In this document: positions 17,350 through 27,038 of the stretch, piece by piece
Position numbering within the stretch: position 1 is the stretch's first letter
Layout of the letters: each line of letters opens with the position of its first letter
Virus record (IMG/VR): IMGVR_UViG_3300044568_001517
Span: 1-47,415 of that record
Length of the DNA stretch: 47,415 bases
DNA from: a virus
Strand: one strand, 5' to 3'
The notes under the pieces: model-generated
Databases searched by the model: none
What the model was told of the DNA's origin: nothing
Seen by the model: only the letters and a program-made list of their open reading frames with translations
Position numbers and translations under genes: made by a program

Positions 17350-19733
17350 TAGTGTGTGTATCTTCGGAGGATCTGGTTGATCTGTTCTGGATCAAGACCA
17401 GAATTATTTAGCACCGCGCTCAGTTCATCGAGTTTTTTTCTGTAGTAAAGAGGGCCAGCGGAAGGGCCGTTCTCTTTCTTTCTATTGACTAGGGCCATCG
17501 ACATTTCCGCTCGCAAATCATACCAGTCATTATTGTAAGATCGGCCATCTGTCTTTGCGGCAGTAATTGTGTTCCACCAGTTCGACAGATCCGATCCGTA
17601 ATATCTTCCTCCATCAATTCTAGTTGCCGCGCCAGAAGAGACTTCAAGGTATCCGCTGTCAGTGCCAGTAGCAGGGATAGATGAAAGGGTGTTCCTCATA
17701 GAGGCTGTGATATCACCCATCTGCTGGGCGGCACGGCTAACGAAGTCGCTGGTTGCCACAGTTCCCCTTGAGAGAACGGCTTGTGCTAAGATCTTAATGG
17801 CGCTTTCTTCTTTGAGGTTAAAGTTTTCAGGGAATTGAGCGCCAATATCAGGAGCCAAAGTTCGAAGGTAATCCCAGTCTGTCTTGGACAGGACGCCAAG
17901 ACCCTTGGCCTTAATTCGAATAAATGAAGCAACGGCCGTAGAGAATTGCTGTTTCTCAGCGTTGCTCATATCACCGAATGAGCGCAAGACAGCAACGCGG
18001 CGGCCATCTGTGCCTCTTTCATCTTCAGTGATCGTAGGGCCAAGCGCTGGATTTGCCGCCCTTTCTTCTGGTGTAGTCGGACGAGTGACCTGCTTGAATT
18101 CCACGCCAGATCCGTCAGCGGTCTTCTTCTTAAGCAAATTCGTGATCTGCCCAAGGGAGAACATCAGGTCGTTATTCGTCCTGATGTCTTCCTTAACTTT
18201 TAATGACTCTGGCTCGCTCAATTGCATCTGTCCTTTGACGAACAAAGAGTGCCTACCATCGTTCATATCGTGGACGACCTTGATCGGCGCCAACCCATCA
18301 ATGGTAGATATCCCGAATGTCTGAGCGCTAATCTTGATCGCTCTAGCGGCGGTATTGGCAACCCACTTGTGGTAGTTCTCGGCGGCTTCGCCTGTCAAGT
18401 TACTGCCATCTGGCTTGTTCTTAAGCCACTCGACAAAGTTAGCATCTGGCTCTCTGGTGAGCGCACCTGTGGTCTTGTCCACAGTGATCTTGTAGCCATC
18501 AGATGTTGTCTCTCCGTCATAATAAGCCATTTCGTAAACCCAGCGCTTTGCCTCTGGAGTGACAGGGAGATCCTGCGCCCGCATATTTGTTTCCCAAGCG
18601 TTGGCCGCTACGAACGCATTTACATCCTTAGCGTTTCTAGCCGCAATGTGGGTAGGCTCGTACTTAAGAACAGCAGGGGCGCCTGTCTTCTTCGATTCGA
18701 CTTCCGCATCGCTAAGAGCAGATGAGAGTTCTTTCTTTTCGAGTTGGAGCGCTCTGATCTCTTCCTTGATCGGAGTAGGAAGTAATTCGGGTGCGCCGCG
18801 TTTCTCGGTAAGGTCTCTGACCCTAGCCTCAATGTCCACAAGCCGCTCTCTTGCCTTAACAGGGTCAGCCATCAAAGTCTTGGCGGCAAGGGTTTCCTGA
18901 TCTGCTCCAGTTACTGCTACTGATGCCTGTGCAAGCGCTTGGGCAAATTTCTCAGTAATAAAAGCATCTTCGCTATTAAGTTTGTCCAGCCTTTCAGTGT
19001 CGGCAGGAGCCGTTGCGGCAATTTGCGCTTGGATGTTTTGTTTCGCGGTTTGAAAAGCGCTTACAAAGTTAGCATCCATACCGACCTGACCGCCTTCATA
19101 CACCTTGACTGCGGGTGGCAGATTGCGTGATCCAGAAAGAACATCAGCGCTTCTGATGCCTCTAGTGGCGTCCATATCCTTCTTGATAGCCAATCTCGCG
19201 TTGGATTCTCTTACTGCCTGTTCTCTAGCCCATCGGTCACCAGCCACTCCAGCGGTACCGATCTTAGACTGCTCCTCCTTAAAATCTTCGGCAAACTTAC
19301 TCAGCATCGTAATGCGGCCGAGCGACACTGTCTTCTGCGTAAGGCTCTTATCCGTCCATCCGCTGATGTCCTTTGTGAGTGTGTCCTTGGCATCAATGAT
19401 TGCGCGATAAGCCAAGGCGGCTGGATCTGTCGTATTAGCATCTGCCGCCTTTCCTTTAACATCATCTGGAGTAGACTTAATCTTGGCGTCTAGGTAGGCA
19501 TTAATGTCTCCCGCCTTTGCGAAAGAAGCCTTAGCGGTTCCGTCAGCAACTTCGTGCTTCTGTTGGTTCTCCTTGTACGCGGCAATGGCGCCACCAATGC
19601 CTTCACCAATGGCTTTACCTGTGCCTTGGATGTTAGCGCCTACCTGAGCGTAAGCCTGTAGGAAGCCGTCAGGGATAGTGCTTACGCGCTGTCCTTCGTA
19701 CTGCTTAGAGAAAGGTCTAGATCCTTCGGCCAT
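17349..19733 (-). CDS. Internal virion protein (T7 gp15-position)
   Basis: A 794-residue soluble, mostly helical, Ala/Lys/Glu-rich protein with no cysteine-rich or transmembrane region. The N-terminus has a short glycine-rich stretch (GKAIGEGIGGAIAAYKE, about residues 37-53) before long helical segments. It has one of the few clear Shine-Dalgarno sequences here (GGAG about 8-9 nt before ATG). Its stop overlaps the start of the giant gene. Position and composition match podoviral inner core/ejection proteins, which line the DNA channel and are delivered with DNA. I recognise no catalytic motif. Confidence 0.6.
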   Translation of the reverse strand: MAEGSRPFSKQYEGQRVSTIPDGFLQAYAQVGANIQGTGKAIGEGIGGAIAAYKENQQKHEVADGTAKASFAKAGDINAYLDAKIKSTPDDVKGKAADANTTDPAALAYRAIIDAKDTLTKDISGWTDKSLTQKTVSLGRITMLSKFAEDFKEEQSKIGTAGVAGDRWAREQAVRESNARLAIKKDMDATRGIRSADVLSGSRNLPPAVKVYEGGQVGMDANFVSAFQTAKQNIQAQIAATAPADTERLDKLNSEDAFITEKFAQALAQASVAVTGADQETLAAKTLMADPVKARERLVDIEARVRDLTEKRGAPELLPTPIKEEIRALQLEKKELSSALSDAEVESKKTGAPAVLKYEPTHIAARNAKDVNAFVAANAWETNMRAQDLPVTPEAKRWVYEMAYYDGETTSDGYKITVDKTTGALTREPDANFVEWLKNKPDGSNLTGEAAENYHKWVANTAARAIKISAQTFGISTIDGLAPIKVVHDMNDGRHSLFVKGQMQLSEPESLKVKEDIRTNNDLMFSLGQITNLLKKKTADGSGVEFKQVTRPTTPEERAANPALGPTITEDERGTDGRRVAVLRSFGDMSNAEKQQFSTAVASFIRIKAKGLGVLSKTDWDYLRTLAPDIGAQFPENFNLKEESAIKILAQAVLSRGTVATSDFVSRAAQQMGDITASMRNTLSSIPATGTDSGYLEVSSGAATRIDGGRYYGSDLSNWWNTITAAKTDGRSYNNDWYDLRAEMSMALVNRKKENGPSAGPLYYRKKLDELSAVLNNSGLDPEQINQILRRYTH

Positions 19734-19736
19734 AAA

Positions 19737-20849
19737 TTAATCTCCAGTTTTACCAGCGCCAAGACCCTTAGCCCAGCCGCCACCAATACCACCAATGGCA
19801 GAGCCAACGGCTCCAATGGTAGCGGATTGGACTTGAGCGCGGGCGGCCGCGTAGGCGGCGGCGGTCTGCTGGTTGGAGTTGTTGAGATCGGCCGCGTACT
19901 GGGATTCTGGGTTGAACAGGCGCGGGCCGATGTTCTGGGAGAACCCGCTGGCGAACTGCTGTTGGTTCATACCAGCGTTGAAAGCCTGACCCTGACGGCC
20001 AAGGATGGCTTGGAAGGGATCAGCCGTAAACTGCTTGTTCAGGCCAAGGACGGCGCCAGCGTTCTGCCTAGCGGCCGCGCGGCGGGTTTCAGTCATTTGG
20101 TAGGTACCCAGCACATCGGCGGCAAGCCCCTGATTGCCCATAGACAGGCCACGATCAGCCATCCCGATGCGGGAGGTCTGGAGGGCGTATCTCTGCTGTT
20201 CAGGGGTCAGGGCGCCATTGGCGTTAAGGTCAGCCATAGCCTGAGCGTTAAGGGTCTCAATCAGGCTCTTGGAGCGGGGATCAGCATCAAGGTAGGCTTG
20301 GCTGGCCCTTTGACCTAGCATCTCTACATCCCTGATGTCTGACGAGCGTTGGGCCGATGTCGTAAGAGCCTCTGCGCGGGCCATAGATGGCATTACATCC
20401 TTCTCAAGGATATCGATCAGGCCACGATCACTAAAGGACGCAGGATCAGGCGGCGTGTTCTTCAGAAGGGTCAGCCTACTGATCTCATTATCAACGCGCT
20501 CCAGACCAGCAGAATCGTAGACAACTTGGCCTCTTTTTCCTACGCGGATCCCTTGCTGGATACCCGCGCGCTCGCGTTGAAGTTGGGCGATCTGGGCGTC
20601 TGCTCCAGCGGATGCGGCCAAAGCCTTTTCGTACTCGCCCCTGCTCGTAGCGCTCAGATCATCGGCCGTGACGCGGCCTAAGAGGCTGTTTCTGTACCCA
20701 GCCAATTCAAGGCGCTGGTACTGCGGTCTGAATGCGGCCTCGGCGGCATATAACTGCGGAGCCATTTGCACCTGAGCCTTAAGGGCGTCAGATGTTTCCT
20801 TGTAGTAATCCCTCGGAGGAGGGGTCTCTGGGCCTTTACCGCCGCCCAT
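19737..20849 (-). CDS. Internal virion protein (T7 gp14-position)
   Basis: A 370-residue protein rich in Ala, Gln, Gly and Arg. A Pro-rich N-terminus (GGGKGPETPPPRDYY) leads into long helical segments. The C-terminus is a glycine-rich hydrophobic stretch (GAVGSAIGGIGGG) typical of small podoviral ejection proteins that enter membranes. It overlaps the upstream gene by 14 nt and is followed after 3 nt by the 794-residue protein, so the three ejection proteins are co-transcribed in T7-like order. Called by composition and position. Confidence 0.6.
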   Translation of the reverse strand: MGGGKGPETPPPRDYYKETSDALKAQVQMAPQLYAAEAAFRPQYQRLELAGYRNSLLGRVTADDLSATSRGEYEKALAASAGADAQIAQLQRERAGIQQGIRVGKRGQVVYDSAGLERVDNEISRLTLLKNTPPDPASFSDRGLIDILEKDVMPSMARAEALTTSAQRSSDIRDVEMLGQRASQAYLDADPRSKSLIETLNAQAMADLNANGALTPEQQRYALQTSRIGMADRGLSMGNQGLAADVLGTYQMTETRRAAARQNAGAVLGLNKQFTADPFQAILGRQGQAFNAGMNQQQFASGFSQNIGPRLFNPESQYAADLNNSNQQTAAAYAAARAQVQSATIGAVGSAIGGIGGGWAKGLGAGKTGD

Positions 20850-21276
20850 TGGAGTTTCCTCTTCGGATCAGTTTAGTAGCGATGTCGTGGCCATTCATAG
20901 CGGTAAAAGCGCCCTTGCGAAGTCCGTAGCAGGGCTTGCGGGTAGGGAACATATCTAAGTACATATGGGCAAGTTTATCGCGTGATTCCTCATCGTCCGC
21001 GACAACTTGTGCAACAAAGATACAGGTTTTGCCTACAGGTGGTTTCCAGATAAACCGATTCCTTGCGTATTCCTCATCGCACTCATACGCGATCATCGCG
21101 CCTGTGATCAGGCCGTCATCGTTGGTTACCCAGCCTCCGTTGCCCCCAAGCATATGGAAGGCTATGTATTGCCTCAGGTAGTTGTCGTCAGAGAACGAAG
21201 ACTCCCAGAACTCAGGATCAGTGACTCTGCGCTTAACGAGATCTATGATCCCATCGACTGGATTGGCTGTGATCAG
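20836..21276 (-). CDS. Virion-assembly-type protein (T7 gp13-position), non-ATG start
   Basis: The first ATG (21153) gives only 105 residues, but the frame is open and clearly protein-like further upstream (VDGIIDLVKRRVTDPEFW). I therefore place the start at CTG 21276, whose last two bases overlap the TGA of the upstream fibre gene; this gives 146 residues. The start is uncertain, since any in-frame rare codon nearby would do. The protein has Trp/Gly-rich and Cys-containing strands in its second half. It occupies the position of T7 gp13, a small protein required for internal core assembly, but I cannot show homology. Confidence 0.5.
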   Translation of the reverse strand: MITANPVDGIIDLVKRRVTDPEFWESSFSDDNYLRQYIAFHMLGGNGGWVTNDDGLITGAMIAYECDEEYARNRFIWKPPVGKTCIFVAQVVADDEESRDKLAHMYLDMFPTRKPCYGLRKGAFTAMNGHDIATKLIRRGNSNGRR

Positions 21277-22793
21277 GTGTAGATTTCGTAAGCGTGGCCA
21301 AGCGATAATCCGATTTCGTGGTCAAGTGCTGTTGCGCTATTAACACTTCTGTTGAGATGAAGAGTGGTAGTCCTATTATTTGCAGATCTAAAGTGGACAG
21401 AATAAGTGCAAGCAACATCGAGAGTGTTAAAGTCTACAATCTTAACAGTTATCACTGCGGGCGTTGTTGCGTCATTGGCATCGTAATACGCACCAACGCC
21501 AGCCCAAGTGTTGTTTAGTGCATCAGTTGTATCAGGAAGTCCAACCGCAACGCCAGCGCCAGCGCCAGTAATAGGAGTTCGCGTCACAAGATAAACGCAA
21601 TCAGAAGAGTATGTAGATTCGCCAAAAATAGTCCAAGTAAGCACTACTCGATTTCCTGCCTTTGCAGGAGTAAATGTAATGTCGAGCGGCGTTATTTTTG
21701 TACCCCAAAGGTTTGCGGAATTCTGGAGACCACCCCAGCCTGATGTGAGGACTGCTTGCGCTCTTGTCTGGGTAAAGTAATCAAACCTTGGCTTAATATC
21801 AAAACCTTTGACCTTCACATCGCCGTAGAATGTAGCAGGGGCCGCAAACGAAGTGGCGCCAGTGAATCTGGAAGTTCCGTCAACAGACGCATTGCCTGTG
21901 ACGCTTAGATCTCCGCTTACTTTGGTTTCAGCGAGTTCAGTTTTACCGACAGCCTTAAGTCTTCCGTTAACAACGGCGTAGCCCTTCTGTGTGTAGGAAA
22001 GGGTTCCAGCCGAAGCGATCCGCGCAGGGGTGTAAGACAGTACGCCCGATGAAGCGGGTCTGCTGGGAGGGAATGTGGACAGTGTGTAGGTGAACTGATT
22101 GGCGTTTAGTACAGTGATCGAAGCACTGGCGGCGCTGTAATTAGGATCGCTGGCCGTAACTGTGACCGAGGTGCCTGATGTCAGGCCGTGCGCGGTAGAG
22201 GTTACTGTAACAAGAGCCTGATTGTAGGCAGGGGGAGTGGAAACGATTACGGACGAAGTCCACGCGACATTAGAAACGGAAGAAGGCAGAGTGTAGGTGA
22301 ACGCATCTACCGATGTTACTGTGATCGGGGTGTCCGCGCTGTATGACGCATTGCTGGCGGTGACGGCCAGTACTGCACCTGTGGTCAGTCCGTGCGCCGT
22401 GGCCGTAACAGTGACCAAGGTTCCATTCGAAGAAACCCAACTTTTGTTAGTTGCAGTGACTCCATCGAATGCCGTCAGGAGCATTCCCTGATTAGGTTTT
22501 CCATCGATGACGGAGGTCTTAAGCGTATCAATGGTTGCGAGCGTAGCCGTGACTGTAGGCAGTGTGGTAGCAACCCTAAGCAGTTCCCTGACTCTCACCT
22601 TCCTCAATAGAGATGCGCTTAGATCGTGGAGAAGGACAGTGTCATTGTTCACATCCACGCTCGCGGTAAGCAACTCCGTCTTGGTGGACAAGAAGGTAGG
22701 GTCGATGGTTGTGGTATCGACTAGGTTCTTCAGTTTGAGAGCGGTGACGAGGTCGCCGTCTACGAAGTTTTGTGTTCTGTTTAAGTCGGGCAT
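21273..22793 (-). CDS. Tail fibre / appendage protein
   Basis: A 506-residue Thr/Ser/Ala/Val-rich beta protein. Residues about 134-240 hold two copies of a beta module (HGLTTG ... FTYTL at 134 and HGLTSG ... FTYTL at 202, 68 residues apart). A shaft-like repeat follows (SGDLSVTGNASVDGTSRFTG, about 295-315), then a C-terminal globular domain with a Trp/Gly-rich segment. No chaperone or depolymerase motif is seen. Its TGA overlaps the likely start of the next gene. It lies between the nozzle gene and the internal protein genes, a usual place for podoviral appendages. Confidence 0.65.
   Translation of the reverse strand: MPDLNRTQNFVDGDLVTALKLKNLVDTTTIDPTFLSTKTELLTASVDVNNDTVLLHDLSASLLRKVRVRELLRVATTLPTVTATLATIDTLKTSVIDGKPNQGMLLTAFDGVTATNKSWVSSNGTLVTVTATAHGLTTGAVLAVTASNASYSADTPITVTSVDAFTYTLPSSVSNVAWTSSVIVSTPPAYNQALVTVTSTAHGLTSGTSVTVTASDPNYSAASASITVLNANQFTYTLSTFPPSRPASSGVLSYTPARIASAGTLSYTQKGYAVVNGRLKAVGKTELAETKVSGDLSVTGNASVDGTSRFTGATSFAAPATFYGDVKVKGFDIKPRFDYFTQTRAQAVLTSGWGGLQNSANLWGTKITPLDITFTPAKAGNRVVLTWTIFGESTYSSDCVYLVTRTPITGAGAGVAVGLPDTTDALNNTWAGVGAYYDANDATTPAVITVKIVDFNTLDVACTYSVHFRSANNRTTTLHLNRSVNSATALDHEIGLSLGHAYEIYT
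22077..22394 (-). repeat. Two HGL-FTY beta modules in the fibre gene
   Basis: Two copies of a roughly 39-residue module start at residues 134 and 202 of the fibre protein. The pattern is HGL-T-[TS]-G-x-x-[VL]-x-V ... Y ... ITV ... FTYTL. A third, more diverged copy is at 24139-24255 in the nozzle gene. Such small Ig-like or insertion modules are common in phage structural proteins. Confidence 0.6.
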
Positions 22794-22794
22794 A

Positions 22795-24750
22795 TTAGTC
22801 TTTGCTCACGACATTTCTGCCAGCGAGTGTCGCGTCAATAGTAACTCCTCTAACGGACGGCTGGCCAGTAATCATCTGGTACTCGACCTGAGCCGCGTAG
22901 CCCCTAAGGGCTATGGGGACTCTGCGAGAGGTGTCGTTCTGGGGTAGCGTCTGAATGTTATCTACCAAGATCTCCCGATCAGGGTTGATGACTTTCACTG
23001 TGGTTTTGATAGACCCTCCGTTAGGGAAGGACATATCCGTATTGACTGCGGAAAATCTTTTCTCGTACAGGCTTCCCATCGTAAAGCGCCTAGTGATCAT
23101 ACGAGTATCTGTTGCGGTTACTCTCACTTCCGTCTCTCCGAGCCACGCGCCAAACTCAATTGGAACAGTGGCTGGATCATCCTCAATGAGCGAAAACGGA
23201 AGCACAGGGGTGCCTAGGTTGTCAGTTTCATCTCCAAAGATATGCTCTTCTGTGAGGAAAACGCCACCTGAGGAAGACGCATTGACGCTGGATAACCCGC
23301 CTCCGTAGTTGATCAGGAACAGGCGCTTTCTAGATCCGTAGTTCACGATCTGAAAGTCATCGATATAAAAGTCTCTGCTTCCAGCGGATCCTGCGATTCG
23401 CGTTGGATATGTATCAATGCTCTCCCAAGCCTTGTTCAGAATATTATAAACAAACACCCTGTTAGGTCTTGAGTGCGGGACTCCGTCTATATCGTTGCCG
23501 CACGGCACGGCCATAAAGAGGCGATTGTCAAAGAACACTCCGTGGGCCTTGTCAATGTACTGCCTATTGGCCTCTGCAAACTGGTCGTTGATCGGTGACG
23601 ACAACGGCTCAAGCGTGTTGATCGTCTTTAGATCTAACTGCGGCTCTAGCATATAGATGCCAGAGTCGGACAGGAAGAAGACATACCTACCAGTGTTCAC
23701 GATGGCCCGCTTTCCTACGCAACCGAAGGAATTGGAAATAGATGTCAGGTAGGACTGCTGATCTGGGTTCTCCCCTACAGCGTAGGTAGAGTTGATTACC
23801 CTGCCCTTGTAGATCGAGTTGCGCTCAAAAATGATAAACTCGTTCTCAAGCCAAGGAGTAAACCCTACCAGTTCATCATAGGATCCTAGGTTGATAGTAA
23901 ACTGGCCAAATGTCAGATCCCACGCGGTGAAGTCTAGATAGTCGGACACGGCCAACTTATCCTTACCCTGTTTAAGGATGATCCTATTGCCTTGGTAGAT
24001 GGCCGAATCTGAAGATGGGAGTGAGGCAGATACGCCACTAATCACAGTTTGAGGCGCGACTGTGATATCCGTGCCATCAAAAATAAACGCTGGTTTTGCC
24101 TTCTGGATTATTGCATCCCCATTCGCGCTGTTATGGTTGGAATCAAGTTCGTAAGTGAAAGTGTTATTGTCTACTTTCGTGATGATGTAATTTCCCCTGA
24201 AAGCAGTGTCGGCAGACTCTGCAATAGTCACTTCGTCTCCTGTGTCGTATCCGTGAGCCATTAAGATGGTTCTGGAACTGTCTTCGTAAGCAGTAACAGT
24301 GACAAGGGTGCTATGGTTAGTAGGGAGATCGTACTTAGCAAAATATGGAATTTCGTGCGCTGGAAGACCTCTAAAGATGTACAGTTTATGAACTGCCTGT
24401 ACGACAGATAGGCTATCCGTTGACGAGATCTCTCTTCCCGCAGGATAGGGGGCAGTCAGATCAAAACTATTGGTGGCAGGGTTAAATGTCCTGAGCGCGT
24501 CATCAGTTAGAACTGCGATCTTTTCATCTCCATCGACTGTAATAAACTTGGCTGAACCCATAATAAACTGGCCGTCCAGATCCTCATTATTCATCCGCTT
24601 CATACCATTACGCGCCTGAGCGACCCCGCGCGTGAGCCTTAGGTTCTTAGCGAACTGTAGGTACTGCTCTTTCAGTAGCACAGGGTTCGTGCGAGACTCC
24701 ATTCCAACGAAGCCCCCATCACGATCCGTCTGGTACTGAATGTTGGGCAT
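22795..24750 (-). CDS. Tail nozzle / tail tubular protein B-like
   Basis: A 651-residue, beta-rich protein whose N-terminus (GGFVGMESRTNPVLLKE...) and WD-like repeated blades (for example AIYQGNRIILKQGKDKLAVSD, FDNRLFMAVPCGN) resemble the beta-propeller nozzle proteins of podoviruses (T7 gp12, P22 gp10). These cap the tail tube and bind fibres. A beta module of the HG-x-x-TG ... FTYEL type is inserted at residues 166-204, and similar modules sit in the downstream fibre gene. The start ATG overlaps the upstream stop (TAATG). Confidence 0.7.
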   Translation of the reverse strand: MPNIQYQTDRDGGFVGMESRTNPVLLKEQYLQFAKNLRLTRGVAQARNGMKRMNNEDLDGQFIMGSAKFITVDGDEKIAVLTDDALRTFNPATNSFDLTAPYPAGREISSTDSLSVVQAVHKLYIFRGLPAHEIPYFAKYDLPTNHSTLVTVTAYEDSSRTILMAHGYDTGDEVTIAESADTAFRGNYIITKVDNNTFTYELDSNHNSANGDAIIQKAKPAFIFDGTDITVAPQTVISGVSASLPSSDSAIYQGNRIILKQGKDKLAVSDYLDFTAWDLTFGQFTINLGSYDELVGFTPWLENEFIIFERNSIYKGRVINSTYAVGENPDQQSYLTSISNSFGCVGKRAIVNTGRYVFFLSDSGIYMLEPQLDLKTINTLEPLSSPINDQFAEANRQYIDKAHGVFFDNRLFMAVPCGNDIDGVPHSRPNRVFVYNILNKAWESIDTYPTRIAGSAGSRDFYIDDFQIVNYGSRKRLFLINYGGGLSSVNASSSGGVFLTEEHIFGDETDNLGTPVLPFSLIEDDPATVPIEFGAWLGETEVRVTATDTRMITRRFTMGSLYEKRFSAVNTDMSFPNGGSIKTTVKVINPDREILVDNIQTLPQNDTSRRVPIALRGYAAQVEYQMITGQPSVRGVTIDATLAGRNVVSKD

Positions 24751-25589
24751 TACGCTGTCCAGAAAGGAATGTAGTAATATGTGCCGTCAATTCTAATCCT
24801 GATGGCGTTTTGAGGATTGTTTGCATCCCACCCGCTAGTAGGGGAAACGGCCCATTCTGTGGTAATGTCCTCAATCCTACTTCCACTAAAATTAAACGCT
24901 AATCCATTGCTATCAACTTTAAGCGCCGCCGTAGCATCGGGAGCAACGCCGATTCCGACCTTGCCGTGCTGATCTACGACAAAAGCGGTAGAGTCAGGCG
25001 TAGTACTGTCTTCGACAGTAATGGCGTTGCCAGTGCCATATTGAGTAACACGCAAAGCGGCGTTTACAGTGCCAATAGGAGTCTGGATAACCTGCGGAAC
25101 AATGAAGTTATTTGCAGAGTTTATGTTTGCGGTAGTCCTGACTACTCCGCTGGCATCTCTAAAGTTCATCCAATTTCCTCCAGTAGCAATCCACATATCG
25201 CCCGCAACAGTAGCCGCCGCACTTGTTCCGCCGATGCCGATATTGATGCCAGCGACACCAGCAACAGAAGTAAAATTAACTTTTCCAGTGGCAGTCCCAC
25301 CAGTCAGCGGAAGGCCAGCCGTAGTCTGCACAGTTCCGTTAGGAAAGGTCAGACCGCCACCATTAGGAGCAAGGTTGAACTTGCCATCAAAAGGGGTAAA
25401 TGTGTGGTAGTAATGCGTTCCAGCACCTGTGTCATTGTATGAGTCGATGACAAGATTGGAGTTAAGCACATTGCCTAACTGGGGAAGCGCCAACTCGCCA
25501 GACATTGTGCTTCCTACCAACTTTACAGCGGTAGGATCAGATTCGATGGTAATACCTACGCCACCGCCGCCTGAAATCGTGATAGCCAT
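24750..25589 (-). CDS. Short tail fibre-like protein
   Basis: A 279-residue Gly/Thr/Asn/Ala-rich protein with the low-complexity beta pattern of trimeric fibre shafts (PNGTVQTTAG, GKVNFTSVAG, GKVGIGVAPD-type turns). A small C-terminal domain ends in YYYIPFWTA. The GKVGIG...P motif is frequent in receptor-binding fibres. It lies between the adaptor and the nozzle genes with 1-nt overlaps on both sides, indicating tight translational coupling. The receptor is unknown. Confidence 0.6.
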   Translation of the reverse strand: MAITISGGGGVGITIESDPTAVKLVGSTMSGELALPQLGNVLNSNLVIDSYNDTGAGTHYYHTFTPFDGKFNLAPNGGGLTFPNGTVQTTAGLPLTGGTATGKVNFTSVAGVAGINIGIGGTSAAATVAGDMWIATGGNWMNFRDASGVVRTTANINSANNFIVPQVIQTPIGTVNAALRVTQYGTGNAITVEDSTTPDSTAFVVDQHGKVGIGVAPDATAALKVDSNGLAFNFSGSRIEDITTEWAVSPTSGWDANNPQNAIRIRIDGTYYYIPFWTA

Positions 25590-25891
25590 TAGGAGTTGGC
25601 GTAAGCAAGGTGAACTGTCGTAGCGGCCTCAGAGGAGATCAGACGCACAGTGCCATTATAGTTCTCCTGAGTGATAACGCCAAGGGGCGCGATCCGAATG
25701 CCTAGGGCGCCAGTGTCAGCGAGGATCGCCTGAACAGTAGCGGTTGTGGAAGTGTTCTGGATGACCAAGGCAACGCGGCGAGTGCCAGCGGGAGCGGTAG
25801 CGAGAACCTGCGCGGCCGAGGTGCCAACGGAGATATCGGCGTGAATGTAGCCTTTAATGAAAGGCCCAGAGAATGCGTTATGGTTGCTCAT
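25589..25891 (-). CDS. Small beta-rich structural protein
   Basis: A 100-residue protein of alternating hydrophobic strands (TRRVALVIQNTSTTATVQAI), with no signal peptide or charge clusters. It is placed between the head-tail adaptor and the fibre gene. It resembles small virion-associated beta sandwiches used as decoration or fibre-base proteins, but I recognise no family. Confidence 0.5.
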   Translation of the reverse strand: MSNHNAFSGPFIKGYIHADISVGTSAAQVLATAPAGTRRVALVIQNTSTTATVQAILADTGALGIRIAPLGVITQENYNGTVRLISSEAATTVHLAYANS

Positions 25892-25892
25892 T

Positions 25893-26669
25893 TTAGTATG
25901 TGTCGATAAAGTTGATCCGTCTGATCTGGCCCTGTTGGCGCAGTTCCTTGTCGTATTCCTGCTCTAGTACGGCTGAAGCATCGATGTCGGCCTTGCCAGC
26001 GTCTTCGTACTGCTGTTCTGATCTGAGGAAGTCCGCATAGACCGCGCGGCTAATGTAGGACGCGAACATATATGGGATCGAGACCTTGACCCATCTGGCA
26101 TCGCCGCCGCCTACAAAGACTGGCTTTGTTCCAATAGGAAGAACGACAGCAGTTGTATAAAAATTGGCCGTATGGGCGTACCCAGCGACAGGCATCAGTG
26201 TGCCTAAGCCAGACGAGGAATCGAAGTACACTTGAGCGCCAGCGCGGTATGTTACCGAGGCGCTCCAGACATCTCCGAACATTTCAGGTCTCTTGATCCT
26301 ATATTCAACCCATACTGTAGTGATCGGGGTATTTACCACGATAGTCTCTACATTATTGATCTCCGTAAGAGCATACGAAACATACACTGCCTGTGTAGTC
26401 GTAAGCGGATTCTGGCTGTATACCCCTACCACTTCGCCAGAGAGCGTAGGAACCGCTACTGTCCTGAGGCCAGTGGTTGCGTTTACTGTAACAGCAACCT
26501 CAGCAAACCTAGTAAGCGAGAACCACGGAAATGACTCCCAAGCAATCCGAAGACGCTGGTTGGCAAATTGCCGCACAGTGCGGAATTGCTGTTCCGTGAT
26601 ATTTGACAAGTCGTACCCGCACAGGTTAACCGCGTCAAACAGGACAGTACTGAAGTCAGTAGTCCTCAC
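25893..26669 (-). CDS. Head-tail adaptor / tail tubular protein A-like
   Basis: A 258-residue protein with the start pattern of podoviral adaptor proteins: MRTTDFSTVLFDAVNLCGYD, then an arginine-containing helix (RQFANQRLRIAWESFPW). A beta-rich middle and a helical C-terminus with many Gln/Asp/Glu follow. T7 gp11-type proteins bind the portal ring and hold the nozzle. The start is GTG, and it overlaps the upstream stop as GTGA, a coupled junction. Confidence 0.65.
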   Translation of the reverse strand: MRTTDFSTVLFDAVNLCGYDLSNITEQQFRTVRQFANQRLRIAWESFPWFSLTRFAEVAVTVNATTGLRTVAVPTLSGEVVGVYSQNPLTTTQAVYVSYALTEINNVETIVVNTPITTVWVEYRIKRPEMFGDVWSASVTYRAGAQVYFDSSSGLGTLMPVAGYAHTANFYTTAVVLPIGTKPVFVGGGDARWVKVSIPYMFASYISRAVYADFLRSEQQYEDAGKADIDASAVLEQEYDKELRQQGQIRRINFIDTY

Positions 26670-27028
26670 AGCGGCTTCCCTTGTGCGTCCGTGATCTTAG
26701 TATCAAATAGCAACTGAGTCTTGGAAGTGGACTTAACAACACACTCTGGGTTGTCTCTGAGAAACTCTCTCAAGAATCCTTTATCCTTCCAACAGTCAGG
26801 GCCAAGTTTGACACACCAAAAATAGTAGGACTCTGGAGGGATACGAGCCATCAACTGGCCCATACCCTCCACAGTCCGCGCGTCACCTTTGTGATTGGCT
26901 TTAGCCGCCCACTTCAGGTCGTGCGCCGTCTTGACCTTCTTCATCCCCCAACCAGTGCGGAGTTCTTCGTGAAACTCTTTTGTGAGTTCCGAAGGAAGAG
27001 CCTCGGCGATCTGGCGGGAGATGTCCAC
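26666..27028 (-). CDS. Unknown late protein after the capsid gene
   Basis: A 120-residue basic, helical protein with no family recognised. I chose GTG 27028 because it begins 10 nt after the capsid-gene stop; upstream codons in this frame lie inside the capsid gene and give atypical sequence. It contains WGMKKVKTAHDLKWAAKANH and a Cys/Trp-containing region near YFWCVKLGPDCW. By position between the capsid and adaptor genes it may act in head completion. Confidence 0.55.
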   Translation of the reverse strand: MDISRQIAEALPSELTKEFHEELRTGWGMKKVKTAHDLKWAAKANHKGDARTVEGMGQLMARIPPESYYFWCVKLGPDCWKDKGFLREFLRDNPECVVKSTSKTQLLFDTKITDAQGKPL

Positions 27029-27038
27029 TTTACGCGGA

